In this document: piece by piece, positions 22,701 through 33,900 of the stretch
Position numbering within the stretch: the first letter of the stretch is position 1
How the letters are laid out: each line of letters begins with the position of its first letter
NCBI GenBank assembly: GCA_911728455.2
Contig: OU452226.1
Coordinates: 9,523,498 to 9,587,497, forward strand
DNA: 64,000 nucleotides
Direction: 5' to 3'
Origin: Marthasterias glacialis
Taxonomy: Eukaryota > Echinodermata > Asteroidea > Forcipulatida > Asteriidae
The notes under the pieces: generated by a model
Databases searched by the model: none
Told to the model about the DNA's origin: nothing
The model's input: the letters and a program-made list of their open reading frames with translations, nothing else
Program-made: the position numbers and the translations under genes

Positions 22701-25700
22701 GATTTTTGTACAGGTTGAGTAAATGGTGTGTTTATTGGAAACTAGAAGATTGGAATTAATGTACTCTTTCAAAAAATAATGATGCACTTTCCTTTTAAGG
22801 AACCCATTGTTTTCCCTTTGTGTGATGCCCTTTATAAAGTTAAAAAAAGAGACCTTTGTCATGCCTCTTCAAGACCTTAGTTTACGGCCTTCAAAATAAT
22901 GACATTCTTATACCTATAAAATGGCTCTTGAGATGGGTGAGTTGGACGTCGTCCAACCATGCAGCTACATCACCCTCAGTCCACAGTGTCACTACACTCT
23001 CAGATCGGCTTCTTGATGAACCCAATTTCCGATTGGAATCTCTTCCAGGACTTCTGATGCCATTAACACGGCTCTTGGAAGATGGTGTCGCACTCGCCGG
23101 CGACTCTTGATTGTTCTCAAATAAACTGGAAGGCTTCTTGGTTGTTTTGTTATGAGGGGTGTCCGTGTGGGACCTAGAAGCTACTGGAGACTTATCGACA
23201 GGGCTTCTTGGACTGTGCACCTTCTGACTACTGCTCCTTGACTTGTTGACGGGGCTTTTTGGACTGTCTACATTCTGGCTGCTGCTCAGTGACTTGTTGA
23301 CAGGGCTTCCTGGACTGTGTACCTTCTGACTGTTGTTCCTTGACTTGTTCACAGGACTTCTGGGGGAGGAATTGTTGTCCGCAGGGAATGTTTTCGTATT
23401 ACTGTTATCGGGAAGATCTCCGAGTGGGCTGCCTAGATCATCGGAATCAAAATCAAACTCGGACTCAGAATCATTGTCGGTTTCTGCAAATAACAGATGA
23501 AAAATGGTACAGCAAAAAATTAATTGTTGTGAACTTTTCTTTCATTACAACTGATTGATCCATTGAGCCTCCACTCATCAGAGCAACAGTTTATCAATGT
23601 GAAGCAAAGCACCAGGCCACACAAGAAATGCTTGGTGTAGTTATCTAAAAGAAATGGCGGGTTTTGACGTGTCAGACTTCTGTTGGACCTCTGTCAGACT
23701 GTTGCCTTTTTGCTGATTCCATTTACCTACTTTTAACAGATTAGCAACCTTATTATCAGTGAACCTTTTTATCAGTGAACATAACGCCAGCAGGGATGGA
23801 CATCAGTTGGGGTGGCACATTCCCCTGCCCTCTTAATTAGCAAATAATGTGAATAAAGATAATGATAAGTACCATAGGAGGGCTTTTTGAGAACTGGTCT
23901 CAATGGAGGACTCAGGCTTCTTGGTGATTCTTTCAGATCAACTTTTGCCATGGAAGCCTTGGAGATATTGTTGAGTGCATCAGGTGCATCTTCTCCACCA
24001 GACAGATGACTGGTGTGGCTCAAGACTGAGAGCTGCTGATCCAGGGTGGGTCTAATTGGGCTGTTACTCTGCAGTGGATAAAGTTTATAGCGAGTATTAC
24101 AGTTTAGTAGTCTAGCCACCCAGATTTAGGTGCAGAGGGTTGATCTTGTTGACTACAGCAGAGTCTGTGCCCATTTTTATAGAGCCGCTAAAGCATAAAA
24201 AGTAGCCCAGCACAACAAAATTATGCTTACCAGAATAAGGTTACCGTGGTTACCAGCCAAAATATCATGTCACAGACATGCTGTGACTGGTATCCTGCTC
24301 ATCTTTGCTTAGCAGAAAATTGTTTAGCAATATTTTCTGCTTAAAGCAGCTTTTTGAAATTTGGCCCTGGGCTCAATTTCATTCATAAAGCACCTACAAA
24401 TTATGCTCAGCAGAAATAGGTTACCGGTTACTGGACTGAGGACTGCACTAGTAAACTGGATATGTTTTACATGGGATCTGCATACATCCATAGAAATACA
24501 CCAGAGAACCGGGACAGGCTATACCACCCAGTGTAACTGCATCGTTCCTTATGTCATCCCAAATAGTGTACCCTCCGAAAACACGAAATTTGCTAAAAAT
24601 GAACGGTAGGCAGTGCATGAAAAATATGACATGTTTTCTATGCCTGACCCTCGGCTTTGGCGCACCCATGTCAAGCACTATCATGAAAGTGCCTGGCACG
24701 ATCAGGGTGCGTGTGTTCTTGCCATTTCACGTGATTTTGTTATACACATTCACAGCGATGGTAACTGAACACATTTGGGCACTGCCGAGGCATACCGAGG
24801 GTACACTATTTTGTGCTCCAAAGATGACAGCAATGGCGGCAAAGTCCCCATTCTCTGGTTTATTTCTATGATACCACCATAATCAGAGTCCAACAGTTTG
24901 GGTGTTAAAACACCATGGTGTTGGATTTTGTAAGAGTGAGAAAGGATACTAGTAAATCACCCAATGGAGTTAGGGTAAATGATCACAAGAGAAGAAGGCA
25001 CATAAGTGAGTTACATTAATACTACATGTACTCTGAGTTTGCTTACCTTGTTTTGAGCTGTCCTGACGGCATCCAGGAACTGCCTCCTTAGTAATTCATC
25101 ATCCACTTCAAGTTCAACTAAAAATATTAAAAAAACATGTTCACTCTCTAATTGGCAATTTCTCTTAAGAACTTTCAAACATGGAACTTTCACAGTGAGA
25201 GAAGTTGGCCTAATTTCATGGCTCTGCTTATTGTAGAATTCTGCGCTTATGGTCATGACGGTCAACATTCTCCACAAATTTTTACACTAGCGTTTCTGCA
25301 TAATTCCATTGTAAACAAAGAATGCTCAATAACATAAAGTACATGTATGCACAAGCAACTTAACCCAAATCCCTTACTCCCTAGGCCCATTTGCCAACAG
25401 GTGACCTCAATTCTCCACACCAACATCTTTTGACTTAGATAAGATTGGCATGCCTGGCCCTGTGATAAGCAATTGTTATTTGTGGAGTGAATTGTTATTT
25501 ATGGAGTGTCATGACCGAGTGGTTAAGATCACCGGACTCAAGTTCTGGTGTTGTTGGTAGCAGAGTGTGGGTTCGAATCCCGGTCGCGGCACTTGCGTCC
25601 TTGAGCAAGATACTTGACCATAATTGCTTTGTCCTTCGGATGGGACATTAAGCCGTAGGTCCTGTGTACTAGGATAGGTAGTGCACGTAAAAGAACCCAG

Positions 25701-27683
25701 AACACTTATCGTGGAAGAGTAGGGGTTTACCCCGGTGTTTCTGGTTCACATGGCAAGCACCCTTATCTACAGGTTTCCTCAGGCTTGAGAGCTACAGTGA
25801 TTAAGTTCACTTATGAGGCATCCTTGGTTTCATTACCAGAAATATATAATAATAATAACAATAATAATTTGGGCCTACAATCCTCCCACTTCATGAAGAG
25901 GATTTGGGAGGGTTAGGGTTAACATAATTTTACGTCAGTGTGTGCACATGTAAAACCAAACAAAATCTCTTGCACCCATGTGAAATGAGCTTACATTAAA
26001 GGGGCTGTGTCATCATGATTATAACAGTAAATAGAACAACCCAGTTACTACACCTGTGTGCGCGCTGGTGGTCACATCAAAGTTTGACAAAAGACAGCAC
26101 CCTTTGTGATTTGACTACAAGCGCGCGTGTGTGAAGTATCTTGGTGAGACTTCATTTTTCCATGTACTGCCACAGACCTGCTATAATCATGACGACACAG
26201 CCCCATTACCAGATTACACATGGATTTTTTTTTGCTTTAGAAAGCATCCCTCGCTAACCAGAGCTATGAAACTGGGCCCGCTAGATTTTCAATCTAAATA
26301 GAGCCAACAGAAAACTCAATGTTATAAAGTACATGTAAACATTTGTAGGACTGACATGTATGGCTAGATAGCATTGGTAATTCTGTATGCAATACTCAGT
26401 ATTTGATGGTGATGCCTCCACCCAAATAGAAATTACCAATCCGGTATGCAATAATGCATTAATTTGAACATTAATGTCATTTTATCGTTCTTGCGTCAGT
26501 TAAAGGTGGTGAACAGTACTACAATATGACTCACCTAAATCTTCATCTGTTACATTCATTAAATATTCCCCATCAATTTCACAACCTGAATCAAAAATAA
26601 AACAAGTAAAAATCACTGGTACAAACAAAAATGGGGGAGGGGAGGGGGTGGAATCTTATAATACAAAAATGTGACGATGGTCAATGACTCAACCTCAGAC
26701 TAGGATCATCTGGATTGGGACTTGGACTTTCTGTTTGTGAGTTTGGACTCCATAGCGAAAATGTTCATTATTTAAGTATACGGTGTACATATTGTATGAA
26801 TTTCTTGCACAACAGTAAAAATATTAGACAGTGACATAATGGCTACTACTGATTCAAAGAGTTGTGGGCTTCAGGGTTTCATTAACATTTCAACCAACAT
26901 TAACATTAACCATGTTAACATTAAAAAAAACAAAAAAAAAACATTGTTTTTGTTTTTTATACATTTTCCCCTTTTCTTTCTGCACTTCACTCCTGAAAAT
27001 TACAGGCACCAGATAGAAAATGAAGCCAGCTCATACATGTTCTCTGCAAAGGCTGGCTGAGTATATCTGTGATACAGGTGTTTTTGTTGTTGTTTTGGAC
27101 ATTCTTAAAATTTGTATTTTGTACATGTACATGTACATGAATGGCTTTTTTGCAGCTTACCATCAAACAACTCCACAAAGTAATCCAATCCCTGGTCACT
27201 CAGCCACGTCAGTACCTCCACCTCATCCCAAAATTCTAACTCCCTTTCCTCGTAGCCCCTCCCACCAAAACTCTGATTCTCTTTGTTGGACCCCGAGATA
27301 CTTCCAGTGGTAACACTACTGGAAGGACTCATTGCAATGCCAAAGTTAGGACTTCGAACATTTCCATTTGGCAGAGGTTCGGCCGAACCAAAGGAATGGG
27401 GCGGGGTAATTTTGGTGTTGTTTAACTCGGTGGACTGTTGAGATGAGATTGAAGCAGCACTCGATCCGTCGTTGTATGGAGTTGTTGGTGCTTTACTCTT
27501 CTTGCCGAACAAGCCGCGGCGCTTTGATGAGGTGCTGGCAGGGCTCTCATTTGATCGAAATGAGTCCTTCTGTTTCTTCTTGTTGGATTTCTTTGATTTC
27601 TGTGGGGTGACTGGGGGCGTACCGGAAGGAACCTCTGTAGCTTGAGGCTGAGCTTGAGTTTTCTTCTTCTTCCAGCCAAACAT
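13795..27683 (-). CDS. SAM-SAM-RA-RA scaffold-like protein (14 coding exons, 3' end not found)
   Basis: The model, in transcript order: 27683-27161, 26585-26535, 25117-25047, 24068-23873, 23483-22914, 22309-22259, 21345-21244, 20922-20724, 19733-19642, 18115-17972, 16812-16694, 15953-15794, 15021-14834, 13878-13795. Every intron is GT-AG and all phases match, giving 850 codons without a stop. The start ATG (27,683, A at -3) opens a basic N-terminus (MFGWKKKKTQ) and a Ser/Pro/Lys-rich region. SAM1 spans about residues 150-213 (FWDEVEVLTWLSDQGLDYF). An acidic stretch (SESEFDFDSDD) and 17-residue SPVNKS repeats follow, then SAM2 at about 447-510 (WTEGDVAAWLDD). RA1 spans about 605-698 (VSLRLTETETVRDLIKLCL) and RA2 about 706-784 (IVLRLDNE, REVIPLGLLKFGL). 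A Ser-rich tail follows, ending in a likely coiled-coil start (DDEKLSKLEQE). SAM domains oligomerise and RA domains bind Ras/Rap-type GTPases, so a cytoplasmic signalling or junction scaffold is inferred. I cannot name an orthologue. Confidence 0.8.
14085..14225 (+). mobile_element. MITE family E copy in the last visible intron of the SAM/RA gene
   Basis: It starts GGCCTGATACTTCACTAAGG and shows GGTCATTGCCTTGATGCCCC, GGAGGTGCCC and AGGAAAAA before ending near CAAAGCATCAAG. A second, more diverged copy (CTTGACCTTGGTGCCCCTTA, GGCGCCCTTTACC) is at about 14,545-14,708. Confidence 0.55.
15122..15238. repeat. foldback MITE (family G)
   Basis: The left arm ATTTCATGGCTCTGCTTACC with AGAATTCTGTGCTTACGGC is inverted in the right arm (GGGCCGTAAGTGCAGAATTC, then AGTAAGTAGAGCCATGAGAT). 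Related copies are at about 25,213-25,325 and 61,728-61,836. Confidence 0.65.
15240..15793. other. intron sequence of the SAM/RA gene
   Basis: AT-rich intron. I see no exon, RNA gene or clear repeat in it. Confidence 0.4.
16944..17470 (+). mobile_element. TTAA-flanked MITE (family T), copy 2
   Basis: The left end TTAACCAGTTGACGCCAGAT is well kept. The right end (GTCAGCAACTGCCC) is degraded. The shared internal block includes ATTCCAGACCTTTGTCCTTT, CGAGAGGCTTCCACCATTG and AATTCCGAGTAAATAATCCTG. A poly-C run (about 17,550-17,580) lies just downstream. The element is in an intron of the SAM/RA gene, antisense to it. Confidence 0.6.
18160..18690 (+). mobile_element. TTAA-flanked MITE (family T), copy 3
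   Basis: It is homologous to copy 1 through CCAGACCTTTGT-like text (here TTACAGACCTTTGTCC), GGCTTCCACCACCG, TAAGTCAGAGTGAGCC, CATTTTCTCGGTTGAGAAAA and GGCAATTCCACC, ending AGCAACTGGTTGA. The terminal TTAA has decayed to TTGA and the left end is not clear. Confidence 0.55.
18790..19641. other. intron sequence with part of a dispersed repeat (about 18,810-19,020)
   Basis: The repeat segment contains AATTTTCACAGGTTTGTTC and ACTGGTCTTTGACAATTACC and looks like the other half of the element at 4152-4510. The remainder of this intron (to 19,641) shows no recognisable feature. Confidence 0.4.
19891..20069 (-). mobile_element. MITE family E, near full-length copy
   Basis: Read on the minus strand it begins CAGGCCTGACACTTCACGG and ends in an inverted-like GAAGCAATCAGGCC. 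The landmarks TTGCCTCC, CTGGTCATTGCCTAGG, GAAATTTACAATTTCC and GAGGTGCCCTTTACC are all present. It lies in an intron of the SAM/RA gene. Confidence 0.65.
21600..21747. mobile_element. foldback MITE (family I)
   Basis: The ends CTTGATTTCACAAA and TTTGTGAAATCAACC are inverted repeats. Internal inverted words are ATCTTAAGATGAGTTGTC and ACACATCTTAAGATCAT. Related copies are at about 59,513-59,667 and, less complete, 51,617-51,745. Confidence 0.65.
21975..22140. repeat. large hairpin (foldback) in an intron
   Basis: A perfect 25-bp arm at 22,023-22,047 (from CCATGGAATGAGGTGCATGC) is mirrored at 22,056-22,080 across an 8-nt spacer. The pairing continues outward with small mismatches (ATACAGTTATATGGGGATGC against GCGTCCCCATATAACTGTAT) to give arms of roughly 65-100 bp. 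It lies between SAM2 exons of the SAM/RA gene. Confidence 0.9.
23185..23360 (-). repeat. 51-bp coding repeat (17-residue SPVNKS units) in the SAM/RA gene
   Basis: Three units and a partial fourth, each opening SPVNKS or SPVDKS and ending in SQ.V.SP, lie between the acidic stretch and SAM2. Each unit carries two Ser-Pro sites, typical of proline-directed kinase targets (inference). Confidence 0.8.
24177..24368. mobile_element. foldback MITE (family H)
   Basis: The left end AGAGCCGCTAAAGCATAAAA and the right end TTTTCTGCTTAAAGCAGCTTT form imperfect inverted repeats, with the internal mirrored words TGGTTACCAGCC and TGACTGGTATCC. A related end fragment (TAAAAGCAGCTCTTTGAAAT) is at about 63,100-63,160. 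Confidence 0.5.
25508..25875 (+). mobile_element. tRNA-Leu-derived SINE
   Basis: The head (25,508-25,592) folds as a tRNA-Leu relic. It has box A-like GACCGAGTGGTTAAG, an anticodon stem CCGGA/TCTGG with loop CTCAAGT (anticodon CAA), and a perfect box B GGTTCGAATCC at 25,570-25,580. The acceptor arm no longer pairs well, so it is not a functional tRNA gene. The body (CTTCGGATGGGACATTAAGC, GTGCACGTAAAAGAACCCAG) and the AATAATAACAATAAT tail recur at about 39,590-39,737 (minus), 52,187-52,615 and 54,490-54,860. Confidence 0.8.
26001..26204. mobile_element. MITE family F with near-perfect TIRs
   Basis: The ends GGGGCTGTGTCATCATGATT and AATCATGACGACACAGCCCC differ at one position. Full copies are at 36,248-36,449 and 57,148-57,350, sharing GCAGGCCTGTGGCT and TTTGTCAAA words. 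It lies in an intron of the SAM/RA gene. Confidence 0.8.
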
Positions 27684-28087
27684 GGTTGATGCAGGTGGAT
27701 CAAAATCACACAAAGAGTGTCACAAGTGTCTGATAAACGTGTCCTTGTACAGAAGCTCTCTGAAGTAATTGCATATTTCTGGAGTTTGAATGCATCCTAG
27801 AGTAAACAAATACATCTGATATGAATAAAAACATTTGAGTCCCTTGCATGATATGCATGTAGGCTTGATAAAAACACATGGAACCATCAAGTTGAGAGGC
27901 AGTGCTGCATTCAATTGGTGAGTTGGTTTTGTATCGCGTCCCCTTCATGTGAAATAGTAACGGTCAACTCATCTGACTGATAAATGCACAGGCACTCTAT
28001 TCATCCGCTGTGGCAGAACAACAACTTACACTCGGAAATCTGTGTAAAGTCTTTTTTTTCTCTCTTTACACTTTACTCTAAATTGTT

Positions 28088-28431
28088 CAGGGGCAGATCC
28101 AGAGGGGTCGTGAGGGATGCACGCCACCTCTCCCTGTTTTTCCTTCTGAAAAAAATCAAGATATCATTCACCCACTTGCAATGGAAAATAAACTTTCGAC
28201 ATTTTTCTGTTCACTGTAATATCAAACAAAAAGAGGGGGGTAAAAAACAATGTTCATGCTTTTCAGGACATTTGAGGGTGCTGTTGAGGGACATTTGAGG
28301 GCCCCGGACCCCACACTGTTAAAGCTTCGCGCTACACGCTTGCAGTCGCAACAACTTGCCTTCAATCATCATTTGCTGCTTGATCAGTAAATATCACGCC
28401 TCCCCTTTGGAAATTCCTGGATCCGCCCCTG
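28088..28431. mobile_element. hAT-like MITE
   Basis: The left end CAGGGGCAGATCCAG and right end CTGGATCCGCCCCTG are inverted repeats of the CAGGGGCGGATCC type usual for hAT non-autonomous elements. TTGTT flanks both sides, though an exact 8-bp target duplication is not evident. It has no coding capacity. Confidence 0.65.
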
Positions 28432-28509
28432 TTGTTTGAGCATTTAAACACATTCAACACAGGATACCAGCGTAGTGTCAACGACCCATAATGGCAACAT
28501 TGTACAGCG

Positions 28510-28760
28510 TGCGCTTGGCCAATCATGACCAATGGAACTTTGTGGTGTTCGTTGACTGGTAGGTATCCTACGTTGACAGCGCAAAACAATATGCCACGTC
28601 CGGGCATCAGCGAACACGCAATCCCTGCAGCGTTAATACAACTTTTTTCAAGTAAGGGAAACAGTTGTGACATTAGTAATAAAAATGGCGACTGTAATGG
28701 CAAGGTTGTCAAAGGCCTTAAAAATCATCGATTTGGAGGACAGAAAATGATCTTGAGTAC
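28510..28760. promoter_or_regulatory. CCAAT-rich patch with a 21-codon ORF between divergent genes
   Basis: Two CCAAT boxes lie in GCCAATCATGACCAATGG (about 28,518-28,535) in a stretch richer in CpG than its surroundings. It is 0.8 kb upstream of the SAM/RA start (minus) and 2.4 kb upstream of the ESS2 start (plus). A small plus-strand ORF with a good start context (AAAAATGG) spans 28,685-28,750 and reads MATVMARLSKALKIIDLEDR and one more Lys. It could be the first exon of something, a leader peptide or chance. Confidence 0.3.
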
Positions 28761-30017
28761 AATTAAATGCATTTATTTCATCTTAAATACTTGGAGAAGC
28801 CAATAGGCGATTTTTAAGCAATTCTGTCGAGTCTGAGGCATTGCTTTTAACAGTAAACACTAACAGAGGTGTTTTAAATCCACCTGACCGTTGCTGTTAC
28901 TACATGTTTCAAGCTGGGGCGCTAGTACGACAGATAATGTCTAGCTCGACATATATAAAAATGTGTATTGAGTGCACTAAAAAGTATGATTTTACCAGAT
29001 TTACATTGCTCTAATGTTGAGTGATCCAGAACTGGTCAAAGGTGCAGTGTCACAAAAAAAATTGTCATTTTTTTCAACTGAAGAGAAAAGATGACTGCTC
29101 GGTAAATTTACATAACTGGTTATGCATCTGAACCATTTTTTATTTTTAAATTAACTTTATCTGCTCATACCTTCAGTTCAAGTATGAAAGGTGAGAAGTT
29201 CCAACAGCATTTTTGAACCCACATTTTGTTTAAAAAAAACAATGATTGTCACTGACAAACTTCAGAAAATATGCCAACATTTACTTAACAATGATGTTGT
29301 GCACTTGAGTTTGGGTGTGTTATCTTATTGGATGTTATTTTTTTACATTTATTAAATTGGTCACATACAGAGTAATTTATTGATGATCCGGAACTGGTCA
29401 ATGATCCCATACTGGTCAAATGACTGCATTTTATGTAAAAAAAATCCTGTTTTCAGAACTTTTCATTCAGAGCTTGTTTTTTGAACTAATGCCAATGGTG
29501 GGTCGTCAAACAAAAAAACAGGTATTATTACTTACAATAACAAGTGTCCAATCATAACAATGAAAAGACGGCCCAAAGTTTTCTTACATTTTCTTGCAAG
29601 TCAAAGAGGTTGCAGACGAGAGAGGAAAACACTTAAACAGCACACTTTCCCATCTTTCTGAAGTTCAGATGATGGAAGAATTTATAAACTGCCCGGGCGG
29701 TATAAACTGCCTGGTACTTGGCAATTCAACCTAATCTCTGTCGATTTTAGGTTTTTATTAACGATTGGGGGCGCTATTTTAGTAACAAGCTTTGCATGCG
29801 AAACGTCAGTGCACCGATTTCTTGATTTCTTCTGTGACCGACAATTTGTAAGTTTTCTTGGTTTAATCTTTAATTAATAACATAATCAGCAGAATAGTTA
29901 ATAATATTATTGATAAGTAAAGTGTGATCTCGGCTATGGTTTCACTTGGCTGTGTTTTATTTTATTTTTTTTGAACAATCACTCGCATACTCGGTCTTTT
30001 ATTTTATGCCTTTTTTA
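28761..30017. other. intergenic; candidate ESS2 5' UTR exon ending at 29,847
   Basis: Bases about 29,770-29,847 are relatively CpG-containing and end at a strong donor GTAAGT (29,848). Paired with the acceptor CATTTTAG (ends 30,888), this would make a non-coding first exon of ESS2. This is a guess from splice signals. ATCCGGAACTGGTCAA-type words recur at about 29,020 and 29,390. The rest shows no feature. Confidence 0.3.
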
Positions 30018-30145
30018 TTTTTCTACTTCGGTTCTGGCACTTATTTATTTTTAGACTAGTGTCACTAGTCTAAAATAAATAAGTGCATTTTTAGACTAGT
30101 GTCACTAGTCTAAAATAAATAAGTGCCAGAACCGAAGTAGAAAAA
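30018..30145. repeat. nested palindrome
   Basis: The outer arms TTTTTCTACTTCGGTTCTGG and CCAGAACCGAAGTAGAAAAA are perfect inverses at 30,018 and 30,145. Between them a unit containing the palindrome AGACTAGTGTCACTAGTCT is repeated twice, so the whole 128 bp can fold in more than one way. Just downstream (30,179-30,262) are four to five tandem copies of a TATTTCCGCTGATCTCC unit, and then a poly-C run at about 30,281-30,294. Confidence 0.9.
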
Positions 30146-30926
30146 TGAGCGTTGTGTAGTTTGATAGTCAAGTCTCATATTTCCGCCGGTCTCCTATTAG
30201 TATTTCCGCTGATCTCCTATTTCCGCTGATCTCCTTTTCCGCTGATCTCCTATTTCCGCGGTATTAGAAAATTATATTTCCCCCCCCCCCCCCGCCCCAC
30301 AATGACTAGGGCCTACAATGACTACAGATAAGGTTTATTGCTGATCGCTACGACGAAATAGCGCAAAGCATGATGGGAAGACAAAGGGGGCAGTGGCAAC
30401 TGTGCAGCAAGACACATGATCCCTTTCCTATCCCATCATGCCTCAGCGCAGGATGCAACCTGTTGAAATTAACCGATCGACAATAGACCTTATGGAGTGT
30501 AGCCAACACTACACTACAGCTGGTATCCTGTGTAGATTGCACAAAAAGCCAAAACAATGTAACTCAGCTCAGGTCATCACATTTTTCCAGTGCCCGAGGT
30601 GCCCCTCGATGAAAAAAATCCAGATACATGTAATTCATAAAAAAAACATGGCCCTTGGGTACCCCTCACCCACTGAAATGCAACGCCTACCTGTGCCACC
30701 CCCCCTTCCCCTCCCCCATAAAAAAAATCCTAGCTACGTTACTGCTAAAAGTGCTATATAATTAACACATGTTCCATTGTACTTTGTAGCTCTTCTACTA
30801 ACACTAACACTAACAGCTACATGTACAACTATTGCAGCTAAATTTGATCTGACTTCACACCATTGACATTATGTTTGACTCATTTTAGAAGAAATTGCCT
30901 CACCAAGAAAATCCTAGTCTGTCGTC

Positions 30927-33900
30927 ATGGCCTTGATGAACGTTGGAAAAAATGCTGTTATGGGAATTGAAGGCAATGCAAATGAAGACGTCAAAAAGAA
31001 GAAACCAGCAAAGAAAGTATTGGACGAGGAAACCTTCTTGGAGGTATGAATAATATTGAAAGGACCAATCTTGCAGTTTATTTCAACATATGTTAGAAGA
31101 AATGTTGTTGATATGTTGAAACAACACCTTGTCTCCCGGGTCCTGTGAAAAAATGGCATACATGTAGGTCGTGGGTTCGAATCCCAAGCGAGTAATATGG
31201 CTGTGAATTTTTTTCACATGACTCCTGAAGGAAGGTACTGAGTTTACAGTGCTTAACACACATCGGTGTAGGGGTAAAACGCAGTAACAAACATGACATA
31301 AATCACATACAATAAACTATTAAACACAATGACTGCCCACACCGAGAGGTAGTTTCACGACAGAGAGTCATAAATTTTAGACTACTTTGATGGCATTTTA
31401 CACAAAAACTGCAGGATTTCCGTTTAAGAACTTTTTGGATTATTACTCTCTGATCATTTTTGTTTCTAAATCTGTTAACAAAACAATGTTGTAATCTCTT
31501 TTGTGCAACTTAATAATGACTGGTTTGAAACGACCTGCTTCGGTGAACGGTTGCCGTTATCACTTGTACAGTATCCGTATTCGTAGTCTTGTGAAACCTC
31601 TCTAATATTGACCTCAAGCGGGAAATCTTGGGGTGGGAATGATAAATTTTGCAATATTCTCATTCATATCCTCATCTTTCCTTTCCAGGATCTTGAGAAG
31701 ATCATCCAGCGTGATTTCTTCCCTGACCTTGCCAAGCTGAGGGCCCAGAAGGAGTACATCGAGGCAGTGGAGAAGAACGATCTGGTCAGGATGAGGGAGC
31801 TGGCCCTGAGGTATGCAGCAACAGGGCAGGGCAGACCGGACACAGAAACACCTACGCCATGTGCGTAAACAGTTTTTTTAAGCCTTTGAGAAAGACTCTT
31901 AACAGGGTCGAAACGTAAGGCCATTAACAAATGTTTGCATTTATACCGCAGGTCCGTTTAGTTGCTAAGCAGTTTGCAACAGCTAAATCTATTTTCTCAT
32001 ATATGTACTTAGGGTAAAATACTTAGGGTAAATATTGAGCAGAATGTAAGAGGTTCCGAAATGAATTTATCACACTTTTTTTTAACTGTTGGATTCTTCA
32101 TACATGTAGATGCCGAGGCCACACCAGCAACGTTTGAGACGCCAGATTTAAATGCGAGGCAAGATACGCCACTGCATCATCATACCGATACAGCTGGTCA
32201 GAAGAAGAGGAAGTCGGCAAAAGGAACGGATGAAGAGGGATTAAAGACAGGTATTTTTTCCTTGTGTAGTCTGATGCGCTACAGAGTTGATATTAGATAT
32301 GATACATTGCGCCAATACATGTACGTGCAAAATAATGGGCCCAAACACAAAACACCTGAAATCATTACAATAGACCCTGCATGTCTCACGCAATCAAACT
32401 TTTTTGGGACCACGGGTTCCCACGCACGTTGCTTTAACACGTAAGGAAAAAAATCGAGCTCTTTAACAAAGTTAAGAAATAGCATTTGAAGACCCATCAA
32501 ACCACTCTTGCTGATTGCGATTGCCACAATCAAAATAAGCCACATCCGAACAGGAACAAAATCCTGTATAAAGCATATACCGTTTTTTATTTTCGCTAAA
32601 GTATGACCAACACATTTGATGATTGTTTCTCAGGTGGTCGGTCATTTTTTTTCTTACCTTTCATTTGACTTCTTTTTTCTCCCTTACTCTTTATTGGTGT
32701 GAATTTTGAGTGCAAATTTTAATAGTAGTTGTTTATTCTATAATTTTTGTATTATTAACTTCAACTATGTTTTTACATTTAATCATTACAAATGTTTAAC
32801 TGTTGTCTTGCCTGTTGGTTTTGCCATTTTACCATTTTGAAATTTACTACTATTTCAATAAAAATGTGCAAATCAATGCAATTTTGCCTCTGGCATTAAG
32901 TTTGAATTTTAATAAACTATTTAATAGTAGTACTTAATTGAAATTTAGAGGGTTGTAAATTAACAAAAACATATATACTTTCCTTTTCACAGAGAAAAGT
33001 AACTCTTCTCTCACCCTCGACAAGTACCTAGCAAAACACACAAGTGAAGACAACGCATCCTTCGAGGACATCATGAAGGTGTCCGAAGAGAAACACCGAC
33101 AGAAACACGGCTGGCTCTATGAGGCCGAGAAGCGCCACCAACAGGAACAGCAGGACATGCTTGCCATAGAGGGCCCCAAGTCTATGAAACCGATAGAGGG
33201 CTCTTCGGTAACAACTTGGGGATACAAGGCAAAGAATGCAGTCATGTACGTCCCTGAAGGTAAGTTGATACTCACTCTGTTTTTTTAGTCGGCTTCTTCT
33301 TGAGAGTCTACTGAATCAGAGCATTGCACTTGGTCATCCAAAACAGAAGATGATATGATTTTTTTTTTAGGTACACAGTGATAAAGTGTTGGTGACAAAG
33401 ATAGAAGGATATAGTATCTGGAAAAAATATTGTTACTAACCAAATGACCGGGCGACCTTTCTTCGGGTCTTCGAATTTGAGTTGAACCGCAAATAAATCA
33501 AATTAATAATCTTAAAATGGGTAAAAACTAACTTGTAAAATGCTTCTGAAATGTCTTAGATTGCACCACAGAGCATCTATTGTTCCTAAAATTTCCTTGG
33601 GGCCTAAAGCGGGCCATGGACTCCCCACCATGATCAACTCGTCTCAAAACAACAGTAGGATTACTGAAAATGTTTTAGATTAGCCCTCAAAGTTGCACCC
33701 CCTCCCCCCTTTCTGAAAATACTGGATCAACTTCACATCTGAGTTTACAGACACCATTCTGCATTCTTTTCAGAAACATTATCTTCTTCATATTTTATTC
33801 AACTATGATTTCAATGTGGAATAATTTTTTTCCTCTTCACTTTTAGGACTTGAAGAGACGGCCGAGGAACAGATCTTCAAGAAGCCCAAAGTCCAGCAGG

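Noticed and set aside
25508..25592. tRNA-Leu(CAA) gene
   Set aside because: The acceptor stem no longer pairs and the SINE body and tail follow directly, with several diverged copies in the window.
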